Below, piece by piece: positions 59,464 to 64,000 of a stretch of DNA of 64,000 nucleotides; position 1 is the stretch's first letter; the number at the start of each line of letters is the position of its first letter. This stretch comes from Plecoglossus altivelis (Eukaryota > Chordata > Actinopteri > Osmeriformes > Plecoglossidae): NCBI GenBank assembly GCA_036571765.1, contig BROE01000013.1, forward strand, positions 9,998,857 to 10,062,856, given 5' to 3'. The position numbers and the translations under genes were made by a program. Below the pieces are notes generated by a model, which saw nothing but the letters and a program-made list of their open reading frames with translations, was not told the DNA's origin and ran no database searches.

Positions 59464-61659
59464 TCAGTCATCATCCTCTTCATCCGAATCCATGACCTTC
59501 CGTCTGTTGAACTGAGAGACAAAAGCAGTGAGACATGCTGACTGACGGAAGCAGTGAGACAGGCTGAGACAGAAGCAGTGGGAGGCGGAGACAGAAGCTT
59601 TCAGAAAGGCTGGCTAAAGACACAGTGTGGCAGGCTGACTGACTGCAGTAGTGAGACAGGCTGACTGACAGAAGCAGTGAGACAGGGGGACTGACAGAAG
59701 CAGTGAGACAGGCAGAATGACAGAAACAATGAGACAGGCTGAGAGACAGAAGCAGTGAGACAGGCTGAGAGACAGAAACAGTGAGACAGGCTGAGACAGA
59801 AACAGTGAGACAGGCTGAGAGACAGATACAGTGGCACAGGCCTTACTGAGCAGATGGAGGCATGATTTACATTACCCAGGCAGTTGACACTTACTTTGAC
59901 TGTTGTTTTTTTCTCTGTTTGCTGGCTGACTTTTTCTAGAATTTCAATTAAACCTGTCTCTGTAATCTAAACAAAGGGAAGGCATGTTCAGTATCAAGAA
60001 GCAAAGACAACTAATGAGACATTTGACAGAGCCATGCACTGTATAGACCTATCCATAAGAGACTACAAACTTACACAAGGTAGGCTTACAGCCTTATACA
60101 ATGTCTGTATACAAAATGTCCCACCTTCCCTCCTAGCTGACCAAAGCGGGCCATCTGTATAAGGTAGTTCTCCACGGCTTTGGCTTTGTCTGGCTTCACC
60201 AAGGCCAGATTATTCACTGCAAGAAAATGGATGTGAGAAGGTAAAAGCTCCTGCTAATACCTCTGACAGCGAGGAAGAGACGGCAAAAATACTTACATCT
60301 GGCACGGGCAGACTGGTCGAGAACCTGAGCCAGAATGGAGTTCCTCATCTCTGAATCTCTGAGAGGAGGATCAGAACAGTAGGTCACAACATAGCATGAG
60401 CACACAGTAAAATAAGCCGTTTGAACTCAAACCAAATTCGTCACACGCCACAATCTTCTGAATGTCATCCTCATCACCTAATTTTGAAGTGGGGTTCGTT
60501 AGTTAAGATTCTGCTTCACATGCTGAAAATCCATAAGGCTCTAACAGACTGGCTGTGACCTGTTTTTGGACAGGTTGGTATAGTGAGTCAGTGTGTTACT
60601 GTTGTATTGAGTCAAGTGTGTTACTGTTGTGTTGACTCAGAAGGTAAATGACTGACCTCTGTTTGGCCTCCTGCTGTCCTTGTTGGTCATTAGAAGAGTC
60701 CTGTGAGAGGGTCACACATTTGTATAAGGCTGGACTTCCACTTAGACTTAGGGGGACACATATTGCAAGCGCTTGCTTTGAGGTTAAATGCACACATTGG
60801 TTAACCAGAAAGCTTATTCAGATATGCAATCAGGCAAACGTAGCCCTACATCCAGCACTGAGACACATGCAGTGAGCAACTGGCATCAGCACCCCACTAG
60901 CTGCACTCAGCTTACCGGACCATCCACAGGGTTCCAAGCTAGAGCCTGAAAGAACAATCTATCACTTTATCATTTAAAGACATCTGGTAAATCTCTCTGT
61001 ATACCATATCAATGTAATCTGACCTAGTCCAATTGTAGACAAACAACCATCAATGTGAGATGGGGCAGAAGGAGATTGCTGCGGGCTTGAAAGAAAATAA
61101 ATCACGCAGGGTACTTCGGAGACCTAAGTGTGCTATTGTTAGCTACCCATGTTACTACAGGAGGTAAACGTCTACCTGACACCAGTCATTCGAAAGCGTT
61201 TGGTAATAGAGTACGGAAACTGAACTAGAATGGAATTAGCGCTACAAGAATGAAGTTTGAAGATTGGGCTTCTCATCCTAACACAGCATTACGACCTAGC
61301 TAGCTAGCTAGCAAGCAAACAAGACAGCGTTGCTCTGCTGCTAGCATTCATCTACTGTGAGCTAGTTTACAAACTAAAGGGAATATCCAGTATTGAATTA
61401 AACTCAAAATTGCATTGGAATGATATCGAACTAGTGAAATATTGATCAATTTATCTTTCACATTCATAAGCTATGGTTATTCAGCACAGTGTAACTTTAG
61501 CTAGTGGCTTCAACAGTGACAGTATGGTTAAGATGAGCCTTTCCTTGTATGGTCGAAAATATGCCTTTTCATCCCTCGTGTTCATTCCCTTACCCCATGT
61601 TTCGCCTGCAGTTCGGCCATACGTTGCCTCCGAATTGCGTCCAGTTCGTCATCTGCCAT
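59464..61659 (-). CDS. pdcd5: programmed cell death protein 5
   Basis: PDCD5 is a small conserved helical nuclear/cytosolic protein that promotes apoptosis and binds TIP60 and the CCT chaperonin. Six family-conserved coding exons in transcript order are 61659-61594, 60700-60657, 60358-60297, 60216-60125, 59966-59895 and 59511-59464, giving 127 codons (human 125). The start MADDELDAIRRQRMAELQAK, the core EMRNSILAQVLDQSARAR, NLALVKP, EKVSQQTEKKTTVK and the acidic tail FNRRKVMDSDEEDDD are all present. An extra 30-nt in-phase segment with good splice sites sits in intron 1 (60916-60945) and is not part of the family consensus. Confidence 0.97.
59520..59840. repeat. degenerate GA-rich minisatellite in the last pdcd5 intron
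   Basis: Roughly 12 imperfect copies of a 20-26 bp unit (cagtgagacaggctga with acagaag variants) fill most of the intron between the last two exons. It makes a spurious Ser/Leu-rich frame on the minus strand. Confidence 0.9.
60916..60945 (-). other. pdcd5: candidate 30-nt in-frame cassette exon of pdcd5
   Basis: On the coding strand the segment is preceded by ctttcag and followed by gtaagc, both strong splice signals. It is 30 nt, starts and ends in phase 0, and would insert ALAWNPVDGP between KHG (exon 1) and DSSNDQQ (exon 3). Family proteins join HG directly to D, so it is either an alternative microexon or a chance open segment. Expression is not known. Confidence 0.4.
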
Positions 61660-61945
61660 TGTGTGATATTGTCAAAAACGCCTCCGTTTATAATAAAGAA
61701 AATCTACCACTTTACTACACTTGCGTTGTGGAACTATTTCGTTAGGGGAAGGGCCTTACAGGCTAGTGTAATCGATGCACGCATACATTCACCACGGCAA
61801 CCAGTAAAAGCAGTCAAGGGCATTAATATTGTTCTGAACAGCCTACATTTTACTTAGTGGAAAAATAACATGTAATTGGGTTATCATACAATAACAACAT
61901 TAGAACAGAAAAAATCTAGAATTTTTAAGACGAGGTGTATCCTTT

Positions 61946-61951
61946 TTTATT
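61946..61951 (-). promoter_or_regulatory. urah poly(A) signal
   Basis: tttatt on the plus strand is AATAAA on the coding strand, about 140 bases after the urah stop and 287 bases before the pdcd5 start. The two genes are therefore tightly packed head to tail. Confidence 0.65.
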
Positions 61952-62089
61952 ATCATTTCAGTTGTGATTCCAATATATGGTCCAAACAATGTTTCTAACT
62001 GTGGCCACACTCGCAAAAGTGTACTCTTTCCTGACCATTCAACCTATAGGTCTTCTAGTCAGCATGTTCAGGTCCCCCATAGCTTGTCT

Positions 62090-63072
62090 TTAGCTCCCTC
62101 TATAGGTGCTGTAGGAGAAACGGCTGAGAAGCAGAGGGATATGGAACTTCTGGCTTGAGTCAGTTATGGTGAAAGTTATCTGTGGAGAAAGAAAGATGGT
62201 ATGATGCCACTATCTGTTTATGCTAACCAAAAAAGAAGTTGTACACTTGTGGATAAACGAATCTACTCACTTCAACAAATGGATAGAAGCATGTCTCCCC
62301 CAGGCTCTCCCAATACTGCCCTGTCTCAAAGCGCATCTTGTATACCCCTGGAGTGAAAGTGTCTTTGGTGATGAGCCCAGGACAGCGGCCATCTTCATTG
62401 GTGGTCCTAGGAGAAGTAATGTGGTCACAGAATAAATAGGAAGATGTTCTTGAACTTTAAATTATCTGAGCTCCAGTTCTGAACATTTCTACAGATTGGA
62501 CATTGCTTATAGCCAAGCTCTATAATAACAACACAAAGAACATAGATTAGTGGAGCTTTTAGCTAACCCGCTCGTGAGGAGGTTCCACGTAGCAGTGTTG
62601 GGGTCCAGAAGATGCAGACTGAGAGCCATGTGGGCTCCAGGGACACCCCTACCAGTGTTCAGTACGTGGGTGGTTAGAGGACTGACTGGACCAGCCATCT
62701 CTGCACACTGCAGAATACAGAAAATAAGGCTGCAAACAAGAATTGCATAAGTACATAATCTTTACCTTATTTAGATCACTCGATATGAAAAGTGTTGTCT
62801 GAAATCCCCACCTTGTAAATGACAATAATATTGTAATGCTTTTAGCGACCTCTGGGATTTCTTTGGAAATAGACCAAGGAAATAACAGAAATTCCAATCC
62901 AACACTGTGATTTCTTGTCAGTCTCAAACTATTTGAACTCGCGACAGAAAATGTTCCTCTTTCACACCACTGCTAAAAAATGTCAGTGTCGTTGGAATCT
63001 TTTAGCTAAGAATCCTACCTTTTCTGCAATCAAAAGATGACTCCGGATGTGCCGGAGTCTGCTAGCACACAT
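62090..63072 (-). CDS. urah: 5-hydroxyisourate hydrolase
   Basis: This transthyretin-like enzyme hydrolyses 5-hydroxyisourate to OHCU in the uricase pathway that turns urate into allantoin, normally in peroxisomes. Four coding exons in transcript order are 63072-63019, 62707-62568, 62406-62271 and 62179-62090, totalling 139 codons, close to the zebrafish protein. Family signatures are LTTHVLNTGRGVPGAHM, NEDGRCPGLIT, GVYKMRFETGQYW, CFYPFVEITF and the C-terminal hallmark STYRGS. Residues 5-13, RLRHIRSHL, fit the PTS2 peroxisomal signal (R-L-x5-H-L). Transthyretin itself lacks YRGS and the catalytic histidines, so this is the hydrolase. Human URAH is a pseudogene; this copy is intact. Confidence 0.96.
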
Positions 63073-64000
63073 GCGTATGAGTTTGTTATCGAGGCAAACT
63101 AGTTTTTCTAGTTATCCTATCTAGCCTTCAACAGCTAAGTGCTACCATTTAATAGATCATATGTCGAATTAACCCGTGCAAATTGCACAGCTGCCTCACG
63201 AGGTTTGCTGTATGACTGTTATTATCAAAGACTCCCATCAGTAGGGCTTCACGAGCGTCCTTTTGGTCAAGGAAACATTGATCTGCTATACTCCGTTGTT
63301 AATGTTTAAGGACAAGCAAATATAACAGACGGTGCACATTGTCCCACAACGTAGATTATACAAGTTTGTTCCTCTACTCACAATTGATATTATTTTGTAA
63401 TGCAATGTATAGATGAATACGTGGATATTTTTGTTAGTTTAGTTGGAATGTTTTACTTCTGTTTTCTGTTTGTCATGGTGTTATACACATACATGATGGC
63501 ATTAAAATGAATCACTTCTAGAGGTGTTCATGATCAAACTGAAAATACCCTTTCTAGTGTGATGACGGGAGTCCTTCCACTTTTCAGCTTTTGTCTCTTA
63601 CGAACGCAGAAGAAAACTAACAGACATTTGACACCACTAGAATTTTAATAAAACATTTCAAATGTTGTATATTTGCTCTTTAAAGAAAGAAAGGAAAAAA
63701 CATAAAATAAAATGCAGGATAGAAAGCATACCAAAACCAGAAAATAATACATTAAAGCACAATATTACAGATGTGCCTAGGCGTTTCCAAGGGCGACTGC
63801 TGACAGACATCCCACCAGGCACATTGAAGAAGAGATGGGACAAAGGGAGAGTGGAAGGCAAGGTGTGTGTTTTAACCTCTGCATTTGCTTATTTCAAATA
63901 GAGAAAATGTGCCACAAATGTTGGCCTTAGGATACAGTTGCTTTTGAGGGGTGTAGAATACAATACTAAATTCTAATAAAAAATATCATCAAGTTTATTT
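63073..64000. other. urah upstream region to window end
   Basis: I see no coding exon. The left end is the urah promoter side. The right end is AT-rich with plus-strand AATAAA near 63647 and 63974, which could belong to a 3' UTR, but nothing links it to a gene. Confidence 0.5.

Noticed and set aside
1..64000. CRISPR arrays, tRNA/rRNA genes, integrated viral genes or bacterial operons
   Set aside because: None was seen. The direct repeats present are minisatellites without unique spacers, and all confident genes are spliced vertebrate genes or mc1r.

Overview
The window is eukaryotic and almost certainly from a teleost fish. Genes are split by many short GT-AG introns, intergenic spacers are a few hundred bases to a few kilobases, and CA/GT and CT microsatellites are abundant. 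Every recognisable protein is a vertebrate orthologue, and the melanocortin receptor and 5-hydroxyisourate hydrolase look fish-like. I cannot name the species. All exon boundaries were read by eye from splice signals, reading phase and remembered protein family sequences; no search was run.

Layout, left to right. Plus strand: calb2 (calretinin, 5' end outside the window, 1-3459), got2 (mitochondrial aspartate aminotransferase, 7580-12600) and dbndd1 (14615-19029). From about 21.4 kb to the right end every gene is on the minus strand: afg3l1 (m-AAA protease, 21394-26602), def8 (28273-32175), mc1r (intronless melanocortin 1 receptor, 36622-37605), tcf25 (42291-50706), cyba (p22phox, 52299-54146), mvd (54775-57666), pdcd5 (59464-61659) and urah (62090-63072). 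Summed exon lengths give 428, 156, 793, 441, 327, 682, 184, 398, 127 and 139 codons for got2 through urah, all close to the family norms, so these models are internally consistent. calb2 is the exception: one conserved 40-nt exon cannot be found intact.

The genes are not one pathway. They form a conserved synteny block: dbndd1-afg3l1-def8-mc1r-tcf25 parallels human 16q24.3, and cyba-mvd are neighbours on the same human arm. AFG3L1 and URAH, which are pseudogenes in human, look intact here. TUBB3, which lies between MC1R and DEF8 in human, is absent from that interval.

Non-coding structure includes two inverted-repeat DNA transposon remnants (one hAT-like with an 8-bp target duplication), a near-perfect 57-bp palindrome, several minisatellites (one a 35-bp array that copies a tcf25 splice donor nine times), many microsatellites, and likely promoter and poly(A) signals. 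I saw no tRNA, rRNA, CRISPR, prokaryotic or viral genes. I found no clearly new biological system; the most interesting signals are splicing-related.
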